Positions 17,679-27,900 of a stretch of 31,974 nt of DNA are shown here, in pieces. The position numbers and the translations under genes are program-made. How positions within the stretch are numbered: the first letter of the stretch is position 1; every line of letters starts with the position of its first letter. This DNA comes from an uncultured Lachnospiraceae bacterium. Its GTDB lineage: Bacteria > Bacillota > Clostridia > Lachnospirales > Lachnospiraceae. Under the pieces are notes generated by a model. The model was not told the origin of the DNA. It was given only the letters and a program-made list of their open reading frames with translations, and ran no database searches. The stretch spans positions 1 to 31,974 of the forward strand of contig CAJUFN010000023.1 of the NCBI GenBank assembly GCA_910585545.1. Direction: 5' to 3'.

Positions 17679-18358
17679 CGACGAATCACCTCGTCTCTTA
17701 CAATTTTTCCGTCTTCTAACGCAATAACACGGTCTGCCATAAGCGCAATATCTTCATCATGCGTAATCACGATCACGGTCTGATGATAGGTTTTATTGGA
17801 ATAGCGAAGAAGCTCCATAATTTCCTTACTGTTTTCCGAATCAAGATTTCCCGTTGGTTCATCTGCCAAAAGAAGCGCCGGTGCATTTAAAAGTGCGCGC
17901 CCGATAGACACTCTTTGCTGCTGACCTCCGGACAGCTGATTTGGCAAATGCTTCTGTCGTTTACGCAGTTTCAGCAAATCCAACAATTCTTCCAGTCGTT
18001 TTTCATTCACTTTACGTCCGTCCATCAAAACTGGCAGCGTCATATTTTCCCGGATATTGAGTACCGGTATCAGATTATAAAACTGATAGATAAGCCCCAC
18101 CTGGCGTCTTCTGAAAATCGCAAGCTCCTCTTCTTTTTGTGCATACACATCAATTCCGCCTACTGTCACCTTGCCGGACGTCGGATAATCTACCCCTCCG
18201 ATCAGATGCAAAAGCGTAGATTTTCCGGAACCGGACGAACCTACAATCGCAACAAACTCACCTCGTTCTACGCCAAACGATACTTTATCCAATGCACGCA
18301 CCACATTCTCCCCTTCGCCATACACTTTGCAAAGATTTTCTACTTGTAATATCTCCAT
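17675..18358 (-). CDS. ABC transporter ATP-binding protein, MacB/LolD type
   Basis: 227 aa from the chosen start. It has a Walker A GSSGSGKST, Q-loop LIYQFYNL, signature LSGGQQQR, Walker B LLLADEPTGNLD and H-loop ITHD. The GNLD extension is typical of ATPases that pair with FtsX-type permeases. The frame is open 15 codons further to an ATG at 18403, but AAGGAGG lies five nt before the ATG at 18358, and family proteins begin with a MEILQVENL-like stretch. The permease start overlaps its last codons. A strong -10 with a weak -35 and GTGAC-type repeats lies upstream at 18415-18468. Confidence 0.93.
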   Translation of the reverse strand: MEILQVENLCKVYGEGENVVRALDKVSFGVERGEFVAIVGSSGSGKSTLLHLIGGVDYPTSGKVTVGGIDVYAQKEEELAIFRRRQVGLIYQFYNLIPVLNIRENMTLPVLMDGRKVNEKRLEELLDLLKLRKRQKHLPNQLSGGQQQRVSIGRALLNAPALLLADEPTGNLDSENSKEIMELLRYSNKTYHQTVIVITHDEDIALMADRVIALEDGKIVRDEVIRR

Positions 18359-18414
18359 GTCTTCCTCCTTAAAAATCATTGTCTTCCTTACATTATTTGT
18401 CATTGTTCATTTAA

Positions 18415-18468
18415 AGTATATCGCCTGTGCATGACACTGCCGTGACTTTTTTATAACAATTCTGTCAC
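18415..18468 (-). promoter_or_regulatory. Putative activator-dependent promoter of the ABC operon
   Basis: A -10 TATACT (18415-18420 on the minus strand) has only a poor -35 17 bp away. That place is occupied by GTGAC/GTCAC-type motifs: GTGAC at 18442-18446, GTCAC at 18464-18468 (17 bp apart, inverted) and TGACAC at 18432-18437. A good -10, a weak -35 and upstream repeats are typical of promoters driven by an OmpR-type regulator such as the one encoded at 21116-21787. The link is an inference. Confidence 0.4.
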
Positions 18469-18509
18469 TTATTGTTCTTTATAAAAAATACAGGAAATCC
18501 ATAAAAGGG

Positions 18510-18560
18510 ATACCCCGTCAAAAATGCAGTTTCAAAAAAACTTGCATTTCTGCGGGGTAT
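18510..18560. terminator. Strong hairpin terminator, possibly bidirectional
   Basis: ATACCCC (18510-18516) pairs with GGGGTAT (18554-18560), and AAATGCA pairs with TGCATTT inside. T-rich tracts follow on both strands (TTTCTATTT on the plus, CCCTTTTAT on the minus). It separates the tethered-protein gene from the ABC operon on the minus strand. Confidence 0.75.
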
Positions 18561-18632
18561 TTCTATTTCCTCATAATTAGATTAGATATCCCTAATAACC
18601 GATTTTCACTCCATAAAATATTCTTGCTAAAA

Positions 18633-19241
18633 TCACTTAATATACTGAGAGATTTTTTCTATTGCATCATCTAATGTTTGTGGTACGGATCGTGCTTTTG
18701 TTTCATATCCAAACAAAGAATACTTACTTGCAGAGTATAACGTTTGATCTTCAAGTACCTGTACTGCTCCTTGAGTCGGATTTAACGTAGAATAAGGAGT
18801 TCCATCATCATAGGAAGCTAAAAAAAGCAACTCCAAATTTCCCAACTTGAAATATCCATCTATCTCCTCTAAAGTAGCTTCCGGAATATTTTTAAAATCT
18901 CCAAGCTGCTTCACTTCTATTATATCTCCCACATTAATATCCCCTTTAACAATCTCAATAGCTTCAAATTTCGAGACTGTATACGGAATGGAGTCTACTT
19001 CATTTCTTGTTTGTGGGTCTGTATTGACATTCATCTCTTGTACTTTCTCTGCATCAATGACCTTGCCAACTATGATTGCATCTGCCGCTATCGTAATATC
19101 TTCCACTTCAGAATAATAAGGATAATCTGCTTTTAATACCCTTTTTTCAGACAAAGAAAATATCCAGACTATATTAATCACCAAGACGATTCCCACCACT
19201 GCAATGCCGAAAATTATTTTAGGGTTATATTTTTTTTCCAT
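18633..19241 (-). CDS. Membrane-tethered extracytoplasmic protein, unknown function
   Basis: 202 aa, not recognised as a named family. One hydrophobic helix (8-29) after a short basic N-terminus anchors a domain of about 170 residues outside the membrane. The domain looks like a small beta-barrel, with strands in AIIVGKVIDAEKV, PYTVSKFEAIEIVKGDI and VGDIIEVKQLG, an arrangement seen in many uncharacterised Firmicutes surface proteins. It then has NPTQGAVQV and a C-terminal helix. It lacks a lipobox Cys and a catalytic motif. It starts 20 nt after the metalloprotease stop with GAGGTGA before the ATG, so the two are surely co-transcribed. It could be a partner, inhibitor or substrate of the protease; none of this is shown by sequence. 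Confidence 0.8.
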   Translation of the reverse strand: MEKKYNPKIIFGIAVVGIVLVINIVWIFSLSEKRVLKADYPYYSEVEDITIAADAIIVGKVIDAEKVQEMNVNTDPQTRNEVDSIPYTVSKFEAIEIVKGDINVGDIIEVKQLGDFKNIPEATLEEIDGYFKLGNLELLFLASYDDGTPYSTLNPTQGAVQVLEDQTLYSASKYSLFGYETKARSVPQTLDDAIEKISQYIK

Positions 19242-19261
19242 AAAGTATCACCTCTCTTACG

Positions 19262-19804
19262 CTAATACGCATTATTGACACCTGTAACATCATTACCTGT
19301 AGGCTTAATTAAAGTGTTTCGATTCCTATCATAATTCATTATTGATGAGTTTCCACTAGATGGATTATCCCCTAAACAAAAAGCATGTCCAAATTCATGA
19401 ACTAAAACACTCTGCCAAAAATTTTCTGACTCACTTACCAGCTGTTTTCTATTTAATTCGATAGTAAATTTACCAGCACGTCCTGTAACCAAATATTGAA
19501 GATCTTTAGGTGTATACATTCCATACCAAGTATCATTGTAGACCCCAGAAATAACATAACTATGTCCAGATCCTGGCACTGTTTTTATATTTACCGGTGT
19601 ACTTGTACTATTCCACGCAGATACACTTTTAGTATAAATACTATTATACCCAAGGCGATTTTCTACTTCTACAGTAGCACTTTTCAATCCATACTCATAA
19701 TAAATGTATGCCGCAGCATTCACTACCACAGAAAAACAGAAAAGCATCATGAAACAAATACTAATTTTAAATGTACCCTTAAATTTCTTTGCATCTTTTC
19801 TCAC
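19262..19804 (-). CDS. Small secreted matrixin-like zinc metalloprotease, GTG start
   Basis: 180 aa from the GTG at 19804. AGGAG lies eight nt before it, whereas the alternative GTG at 19840 has no such site. A basic N-terminus and hydrophobic segment (about 12-33) indicate export or membrane anchoring. The rest fits a minimal matrixin-like metzincin: an early VEVENRLGYNS to VSAWNS stretch, zinc motif HEFGHAFCLGD (136-146), Met-turn SSIMNYD (153-159) and a C-terminal NDVTGVNNAY. His136, His140 and Asp146 would bind zinc and Glu137 would be the base. Position 8 of the motif is Cys143, where metzincins normally have Gly. No propeptide with a cysteine switch is visible. Its own promoter is at 19879-19907. 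Substrate unknown. Confidence 0.85.
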   Translation of the reverse strand: MRKDAKKFKGTFKISICFMMLFCFSVVVNAAAYIYYEYGLKSATVEVENRLGYNSIYTKSVSAWNSTSTPVNIKTVPGSGHSYVISGVYNDTWYGMYTPKDLQYLVTGRAGKFTIELNRKQLVSESENFWQSVLVHEFGHAFCLGDNPSSGNSSIMNYDRNRNTLIKPTGNDVTGVNNAY

Positions 19805-19878
19805 AGTTCTATCTCCTATTCGTATAATATTTAACTTCACGCTACTACACTATATCGAATTGCAATTCTTATGTATAT

Positions 19879-19907
19879 ATTATATATGTATATTTCAATT
19901 TAATCAA
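19879..19907 (-). promoter_or_regulatory. Putative sigma-A promoter of the metalloprotease pair
   Basis: TTGATT (19902-19907), 17 bp, then TATAAT (19879-19884) on the minus strand. The 5' leader to the GTG start would be about 65-70 nt. Confidence 0.6.
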
Positions 19908-20109
19908 TATAATTATTTCTATTTTTATAAATTTACAGTTTTTTTGAGATTCTATTCATTTCACGCAAACAAATATACTTTTTTATTAAAATATAATTTC
20001 AAAATATACTTTATGCCAAAATAATCAGTTTTTTTAGTTTACTATTTATTATATTATATCAAATCTCCCACTTTCTTAATGATACGTTACACTTGAGCGA
20101 CAAATTCTC
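19908..20109. other. AT-rich gene-free stretch
   Basis: Together with the promoter and leader this forms a gap of about 305 bp between the metalloprotease and the kinase gene. It is very rich in A and T, with several T- and A-runs. I see no convincing ORF with a ribosome-binding site, no strong terminator after the kinase gene and no repeat. AT-richness next to the protease pair is compatible with that pair having been acquired separately. Confidence 0.6.
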
Positions 20110-21111
20110 CTATTTATAAAACCGTATCTGAAACTGTCCTCCGCCATTCTTTGCGTTCTTTGCCGTAATCACTGCATTTTCTCTGGTAAGGATCATCCTG
20201 GAAAGCGAAAGCCCGATACCGAAACTATTTTCTCCGGAATTTTTCCCACGATAAAACCTTTCAAACAAATGCGGCAAATCACTTTCCTCTATTCCTTTGC
20301 CGGAATCTATCAATGTTATTTCTGCATAAAGCGGATTTTCTGTACAAGAAATAAAGATTCTACCGCCATCCGGCGTATGCTCTATACCATTTTTGATTAC
20401 ATTTTGCACAGCCTCTAAAGTCCATGCATAATCTGCATAAAATGAAATATCGTTGTCGCAATGTATTTCATACTCCTTTCCATGCACTTCCAACGGAATC
20501 TCAAACGGCTTCATTGCTTCTTTTAAAAATTCTTCCAGCTGAATCTGTTCACACTGCAGTTCAATTGCACCTGCATCCAACTTAGACATCTTAAGCAAAG
20601 TTGTTACCAGCCATTCTATCTTATCCAGCATCTGTTCTGCTTCTCTTATCATGATCCGGCGTTCGCTTTGTTCTAAGTCTGCACTTTTTAAACGTACCAT
20701 TAATATATGAAGTGCGGTAAGCGGTGTACGAATCTGATGCGAAATATCTGCAAGCGAGTCTGCGAGCATATGTTTTTCCTTTCTTAACAGGTTTGTCTGC
20801 TCCTTTAAACGCACAAGTATTTTTGCAATTTCATCTCTTAAGATTTCCAGATCTCCCTCCCGGAAATGTTCAAGATTCAGCGTTTCTTCCCCGTGAAGTA
20901 TCAAATCCATCTGCTCCGTCAAACTGCGGATTCCCTGATATCGGCTCCTCTCATGCCAAATATAAAGATTTGTCCACATCAATCCTGATATTCCAACTGC
21001 TGCCGCCATCTTGCTTCCTCCAAAAAAACCGGCAATCCCTATGCTAAGTATAAGTAACAAACAGCAAATCTTGATTTGTCTTGTCATCCCTTTGTTCCGA
21101 AACATCCACAT
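20110..21111 (-). CDS. Sensor histidine kinase with minimal extracellular loop
   Basis: 333 aa. Two short membrane helices (about 14-31 and 35-51) are joined by only a few residues, so there is practically no external sensor. This fits the intramembrane-sensing kinases that often take their signal from an ABC transporter. The dimerisation helix has the H-box DISHQIRTPL with His125. The ATPase domain has the N-box with Asn237 and Asn241, the G1 box DSGKGI (from Asp269), FERFYR and the G2 box FGIGLSL. It follows the regulator gene after 4 nt; its Shine-Dalgarno GGAGG lies in the last codons of the regulator, so translation is coupled. The FtsX-type transporter at 15075-18358 is an obvious candidate partner, though separated by the protease pair. 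Confidence 0.92.
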   Translation of the reverse strand: MWMFRNKGMTRQIKICCLLLILSIGIAGFFGGSKMAAAVGISGLMWTNLYIWHERSRYQGIRSLTEQMDLILHGEETLNLEHFREGDLEILRDEIAKILVRLKEQTNLLRKEKHMLADSLADISHQIRTPLTALHILMVRLKSADLEQSERRIMIREAEQMLDKIEWLVTTLLKMSKLDAGAIELQCEQIQLEEFLKEAMKPFEIPLEVHGKEYEIHCDNDISFYADYAWTLEAVQNVIKNGIEHTPDGGRIFISCTENPLYAEITLIDSGKGIEESDLPHLFERFYRGKNSGENSFGIGLSLSRMILTRENAVITAKNAKNGGGQFQIRFYK

Positions 21112-21115
21112 CTTT

Positions 21116-21787
21116 TTAAGCCTCCATACGATATCCCATACCTCGGACTGTCTTTATAATCTGAGGATTCTGGATATCGGTTTCAATCTTCTCGCGCAGT
21201 CTTTTAATATAGACCGTGAGTGTATTGTCATTCACAAATTCTCCGGCAATATCCCATATCTCTTCTAAGAGCTGTCCCCTTGATAAAGTCTTTCCCCGAT
21301 GATTCAAAAACACTAAGAATAAACGATATTCCAAAGCGGATAAAAACAATTCTTCTCCGTCTCGTGTGATGAGCGCTTTTTCCATATCTATTTTCAGATT
21401 CTTTACTTCTATGATATGGCTCGTACGTCCCACACGTCTCAATACAGAGCGCATTCTTGATACCAGCTCCCTTGGGCGAAACGGCTTGCTGATATAGTCA
21501 TCCGCTCCCATATCAAGTCCCGTCACCACAGAAAATTCATCCCCAAGTGCTGTCAGAAAAATCACCGGAATCTCATATTTTGCTTTAATCGCCGTACAGG
21601 TACTATATCCATTCCCTTCCGCCAGCGTCACATCCAAAAGTACAATCTCGTAGGTTTCCTCTTCTAATTTGTGAAGCGCTTTCGTCTGTCCATCCACCGC
21701 CGTCACAAGAAAATCTTCTCCTTTTAAAAATGCACAAAGATTCTCCACAATCGCTTTATCATCTTCAATCAGCAGTACCCTCGTCAT
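21116..21787 (-). CDS. OmpR/PhoB-family response regulator
   Basis: 223 aa. The receiver domain (1-115) has the acidic pair Asp9-Asp10, phospho-acceptor Asp52 in LLDV, Thr79 and Lys101 in SKPF. A winged-helix DNA-binding domain follows at about 125-221, ending in the RGMGYRM signature of OmpR-type regulators. It is the first gene of the two-component operon. TAGGAATAG precedes the ATG. I could not place a clear promoter in the 90 bp upstream. Likely targets include the ABC operon promoter at 18415-18468 (inference). Confidence 0.94.
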   Translation of the reverse strand: MTRVLLIEDDKAIVENLCAFLKGEDFLVTAVDGQTKALHKLEEETYEIVLLDVTLAEGNGYSTCTAIKAKYEIPVIFLTALGDEFSVVTGLDMGADDYISKPFRPRELVSRMRSVLRRVGRTSHIIEVKNLKIDMEKALITRDGEELFLSALEYRLFLVFLNHRGKTLSRGQLLEEIWDIAGEFVNDNTLTVYIKRLREKIETDIQNPQIIKTVRGMGYRMEA

Positions 21788-21880
21788 CTATTCCTACCAT
21801 CCTTCTCAAGAAATTTTACTTTCATCTTATCATCTTCTCTATCTATTGTAAATAAATCACTTACCTGAGTTTAAAACAGC

Positions 21881-21930
21881 AAAAACCTTACCAACTTTCA
21901 GCTTCATTCCTAAAAATCGGTAAGGTTTTT
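21881..21930 (-). terminator. Rho-independent terminator of the GH2 gene
   Basis: AAAAACCTTACC (21881-21892) and GGTAAGGTTTTT (21919-21930) form a perfect 12-bp stem with a 26-nt loop, T-rich on both sides. It lies about 55 nt beyond the GH2 stop codon on the minus strand and before the two-component operon. Confidence 0.8.
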
Positions 21931-21985
21931 CTGTTATTAAATTATTCCATTATCGAATGAGCGATATTAACGCTTTTCCATCCCA

Positions 21986-24900
21986 TTATCTTTGCTGCTT
22001 TCTTCTCATTGCGGCAAATCCAACGCATGCGGCAAACATCATCACAAGCCATACCATACTATTTGTATGATCTCCTGTCTTCACTGATTTTTGACTTGTA
22101 CTTGCTGTCTTATCTGTTGTAGCTTTGTCATTTCCCTTCTGGGATGTCGCGGAAGCAACTTTGTCATCTGATTTTAAAGTGCCTTCCGGATTCTCTTTCA
22201 TCTCTTTAATCGCTGTTTCCAAGGAACGTACAGCCGTATCCACTTCTTTTTGTGTTGTTTCTTCATCTTCCATTACAGCCATCGCCACTTCATATGCCGC
22301 CTTCACTGCCTTCGCACTTTCTTGCGTATACATGCTAAAATCAATTCCTTTTACGACATCGAGTAATTCACTTAATTTATCTTTATTTGGAATCTCTCTT
22401 AAACCGAATACTGCCTGCTGCAATGCAATGTATGCCAAATCAATTTCTTTTTGTGTTGCCTCTTCATTTGCAAGCACTCCGGATGCGTCTTCGTATGCTC
22501 CCGTAAATATGTCTGCTGTAGACTTCACGTAATTCTTGATATTTTCTTTGTACTGTGCACAATTAACCACTAATTTCTCAAGCTTACTCTTGTCAATCGG
22601 AATGAGTACCAACGCATCTGCTGCTGCTTTCAATGTCTGATATGCTTCATCAATTTCATACTGAAGTGCATCTACATCTTCGCGAACAACTTTTGCCGCA
22701 TCTAATGCGGCCTGTACGGCTGCCCAGGATTCTTCTGTATAAAGGTCTTTATTCCATCCACTTACATCTTCATATAAAGAATTTAAGTTTCCTTTGTTAC
22801 CTGTCCAATTTAACATCTGTACAAGTTTCAGGAGTTTATCATAGGCTGCATCTACCATCTTCTGCGTTGCATTTGCATTGCCATTGACATCTTCTGCCTC
22901 TGCAAGCGCTTTTTCAAACAATGTCTTAATTGTCGGAACGAGATATTCATACTCTGATACTTCCTGCTGACCCTTCGCGTAATCAATCAATTCTGCAAGG
23001 TCTTCTTTATCTGCTTTGACAGGTACATTTACAAGAATTTTTGCATCTGCCCAGTCTACGCAGTCATCACTGTTTGAATTTCCTTTCTCTGCCACCATGA
23101 TAAGTCTGTTCACATTTGTCACATCAATATCTACAAATTTCGCTTCGTCTTGCTGTCCGATTCTGCCCGCATCGTAGATGAGATTCTCTTCCGATACAGA
23201 ATCCTTATAGAATAAGAATGCCGCTCCGTCACGTCCGGTCTTTCCGAATTTCACATAATCAATACCAACCCATGCCTGGAAACGTTTTTCCACACCTGCA
23301 AGTGTGCTCAGATCATAGATGATCATTGCATCTGAATTCGCACTGATTCCTTTCTCAAATGGGGTCTGCACGCCGCCAATATTTAAGCTGATGCCTGTCG
23401 CAGATGCACTCGAACCCGTATCTGCCTTATTGATATGGATTCCGCCCCATCCGGACACAGAATCGCTTGTATATTTGAGTACCTCATACTCTTCGGTTGC
23501 TTCCATTGCACCTTCTACGCCATCACCGGTCAAATAATAGACATTGCTTGTCTCAATTACCTCTCCGGTAAGTTTTCTCAAAAGATTCATATCTGCATTC
23601 GTAAGCTTTCCATCGCCATCCAAATCTGCTGCGCGAAGATAGAGAATATCAATCTCTTCCCCTGCCAGATATCTCTCCATTGCTGCAATATCACTTTCAT
23701 TGGCAAGCCCATCCGCACTTCCATCAATATCGCCGTTTACAGCAAGTACGAGAGCATCTTTGATACTTCCATCTACTTCTAACGTTAATTTGTATCCCGT
23801 TGCTGCCGGTGAATCATCACTTTGCGGACCGCCCATTGCTTCTGCCATCGTGATCACTGCATTTTCAATCTCCTCAAACATGCCTTTTAATTCAGCCGCT
23901 GTCGTTCCAGCCGGGATGTTGTAAAGAATATTGTTCTCTCTGTCAAGTTTTACGGTTGCTTCTTTGGTAAGCTTAAATGCAGGAGCCTCACTGGTACCTT
24001 CGCCTTTGATAACTTTTGGGTCACACCAGGAAACCATATCATGGCCATTCTTTCCAACCATGTCTACATAAAGCATAACCTCTTTTGCACCGGTAACATC
24101 CACATCGAAGAAATGCGCGTCCTGACCATGTTTCATGACGCCTGTGCTTTCCACTTCCTCACCATCTACAAATACCGCAAGGCGAACACCATCCTGTGTT
24201 TTTTCTTTATGTGCATCCACACCGCCCCATACTTGCAGACGAGTCACATTCAAATCAGATATATCAAAATACAGGAAGGATTCTGAATTTACTCCGAATC
24301 CATTTTCAAATTGTACACGTTTTCCATCGATCCAAAGATCCAAAGGCGTTCCTCCATTGTCTTCATTTACATGGATTCCCGCATACCCGGAAGTACTTCT
24401 CGTCGTATCGTATCCAAGGTCAGAAAGATAGATTTCCTTTGTCATCTTAATCTCGATGACATAGGTCCTGCTGTAACCATTTGCTGCAATTGCTTTGATC
24501 ATAGCTGTACCAGGAATTCCTTCTGCCTGTGTGATTTCCAACGTTACATCTTCGGAAACGGCTTGGGCGTTTACCTGCGGAACCGCAAACGCATCCGATG
24601 CTTCATAAGCATACGCTGTCACTTCATTATTAAATCCCTTTAACACTTTGCCATCGATGGTTACTTCCGAAAGCAGGTTCGTATAATCTACGTTTGTCAC
24701 CTTGCTTGCTTCTGCCATCTCTTCTTTTGTTTCTCCGCGCAACGCTTTCAGGTGATACGAATATGTATAGCTTTGGTTTGCAGGAAGTCTGTACTGTTTT
24801 AAGGTAGCCGGACCACAGCTTGCAGTACCAAGACCCATCTGTGCATAATCAATGGTGACTACCGTATTGTCGGTTCCTTTTAACTGATATGGATGCCCTG

Positions 24901-27900
24901 CCTGCTCCAAATCCTCTTGCGTATAATGCAATGCACTCATAGAAAGAAGATGATCCTGTGCATCGATTAAAAGCCCCTTGCCTTCTTGATCAGTAAGCGC
25001 CATAAAACGTACATCCGTCTTGTTCCCTGTTTCCTGCGGATACACAAAATCTACGAACTGATCTGTTACTGTACTTTCATAGATTCCCACATCATATCCT
25101 GTCTTTCTGTCACTGTAGCTATCTGCTTCCCCGCGTCCATACCATGTCATATTCTCCAGACTGCCATTTAACTGCACGCGGTTACCTACACGGAGTAATT
25201 CTCCCATGCCGCCTGCCGGTACAAGCGTGCTCTTCACGAACACATCTCCGGAGGAATAGATTGTATAGGTAATGCTGTCTTTTGAATCAGAGCAGTTCGG
25301 AAGGGTTCTGTTGATCGTTACATAAACTACCTTCTCGTTTTTCATGACTTCCACACCGGTTACGACGGCATTGTCATTGGCCTGTTTCCATTTTCCGTCA
25401 ACGGCTTCTTTCTTATCGTTGTCGGTATATGCTCTCCAATAGTTTGGTTTCAATCCTTCTGCAATCATCTCCGTACCATCCACATTGAAAGAAGCAAGGG
25501 TTCCTTCTTCTTTATCAAAGGTTACGGACCAGCTATCCCCCGATACGGTTACTTCTGCATCAGTATCTTCCACTCCATCTTCACCAAAAATTGGCATCTC
25601 ATCTGTTTTGAGACCCAAATCTGCCGCCTGAGCTTCAAATTCCAAATCAAACTGGCCTTCTGCCACTGTATCGCCTGCTTTACCGCCCCAGGCTGTATCT
25701 GCTTTTAATACAAAATCCACATTTAAGAAAATCTCATCGCCTTCTTTGATATCTGAAGGAATGGTATATGGAATGGTTATGGTTCCGGTCGTCTGTGGTG
25801 CAATATCTACTTCGTCGATCGTTCCTTCCTCGATCACCGTACCGTCTTTTTCCAGATTCCATACAAGTGTATATTCATTTGCATTGGTATCAATATATTC
25901 ATTGGTAACCGTGACTGTTCCGGATGCAAGATCTTCCATACTCATCTGCAATGCCTGATAGATTCTTTTCACCTCATATGCTTCCGGCTGCAGCGTACGG
26001 TCTGCGGAAATAATACCGTTGACACAGAAATCGGAATTACCGGATTTCCATGATGCAAACTGTCCTTTATTCCAGTCTCCGTCATAGCCCCAGAATGTCG
26101 TCTCTCCATCCCACGTTCCATCTACCACGACCGGTGTGTTAAATGTCTGGTCTACCCAATCCCAGATAAATCCGCCTTGCAGCATTTCATAGGACCTGAT
26201 TTTGTTCCAATAATCAATCATTCCGCCGCCGCTGTTACCCATCGTATGTAAATATTCACACATAATATATGGTCTTGTATAATTCGTTTTGATCGAACCG
26301 ATTTCCGGATACATGTTAGATATCACATCTACGCCCGGATTGTCATTCCAGCCTTGATAATGAACAATTCTTGTATGATCCTTCTTGAAATAATCAATCT
26401 CTGCCTGCAGAGAATCTCCCGTTCCTGTCTCGTTTCCCGGTGACCACATGATCACGGATGGATAGTTTTTATCTCTTTCTACCATGCTGATCGCACGGTC
26501 TTCTGCCGCTTCTATGTATCCTGGCTGACTGCCTGGCACATTAAACTGGCTTCGTCCATTATGGGATTCTACATTTGCTTCATCCATAACATAGATGCCA
26601 TATTCATCGCAAAGTTCATAAAATACCGGATCGTTTGGATAGTGGGAAGTACGAACTGCATTGATATTCAAAGACTTCATCAGTTCTATTTCTTCCCTCA
26701 TGTCTTCTTCGGTCAAATATCTTCCCGTCTCCGGATCGTTTTCATGACGATTTACACCATACAGATAGACTGGCTGTCCATTTACCCGAATCTTGGTATC
26801 GGTAGTTCCTTTATCTGTGACTTCTACTTCACGGAATCCTACGTTGCTGGATACAATTTCTGACTGTACTCCATCTTTTTCTAACACCAATACTAATTTG
26901 TAAAGATTCGGATGCTCAGAGGACCATTTGTCCGGATGCTCTACCGGTGCCGACATGGAAACACTTGTCTCATTTCCATCTTCAAAGACAACATCTGATG
27001 TCAGTGCATCCGTCACTAAATTCCCTTCTGAATCATAAAGATAGCCTTTTACCGCATAGCCATCCAAGTTATCACCAGTGAAATTACGGATATCTGCTTC
27101 CACCTTCAGTTCCGCATTCTCATAATTCTCATCCAAATCGGTAATAATTGAAAAATCTCGGATTTCCGTCTCTTCTTTTGCTGTCATATAGACATCACGG
27201 AAGATTCCGCCAAGCCTTAAGTAGTCCTGATTCTCAATATAGCTTCCGTCACACCATCTATATACTTCTGCGGTGATGACGTTTTTTGCGCCTTCTTCAA
27301 AATTCAATGCGTCTGTGATATCAAACTCATCCCTTGTAAAACTATCTTCGGAATATCCGATATACTCACCGTTTACCCATACATACAGCGCAGACTCCAC
27401 ACCTTCGAAATTCAAGAACACTTCTTTTCCTTCCCAGGACGGATCTACTTCAAATGTTTTCCGGTAAGTTCCCACCGGATTACATTCTTCCGGAGCCTGT
27501 CCCAACTTGTAGTTGCTGTAATTCTTTCCTTCTGCATTCATCCAAGGATAATTCTGGTTTGAATAAATCACCGGGTCATATTTGAACGAACCATCTTCAT
27601 TTACATAGGTCTGCCAGTTTCTCGGCACAGCAATGTCATCCCAGCCGCTGTCATCATAATCTGCTTTGTTAAAGTTCTCATCTTTTGCCGCGATTCTCTC
27701 CGCCGGTTTTACTGCCCAGCTAAATTTCCAGTCATCCCCATTTAAAAGCTGGTAGTAATTCGATTCCTCTTTGTTTGCTGCAAGCGCCTGTTCTACATTG
27801 TCATAACGATAGAATGTCGCTCGTGCACGTTCTCTGTTCACCTGGAAAATTCCTGCGTTGTTCGTCCACTCTCTGGTATCTTCTGCTGCAAACACATTGG

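Noticed and set aside
19841..20109. A small peptide gene (signal peptide or toxin) in the AT-rich gap
   Set aside because: Only very short frames without ribosome-binding sites are present, such as an 8-codon one on the minus strand.
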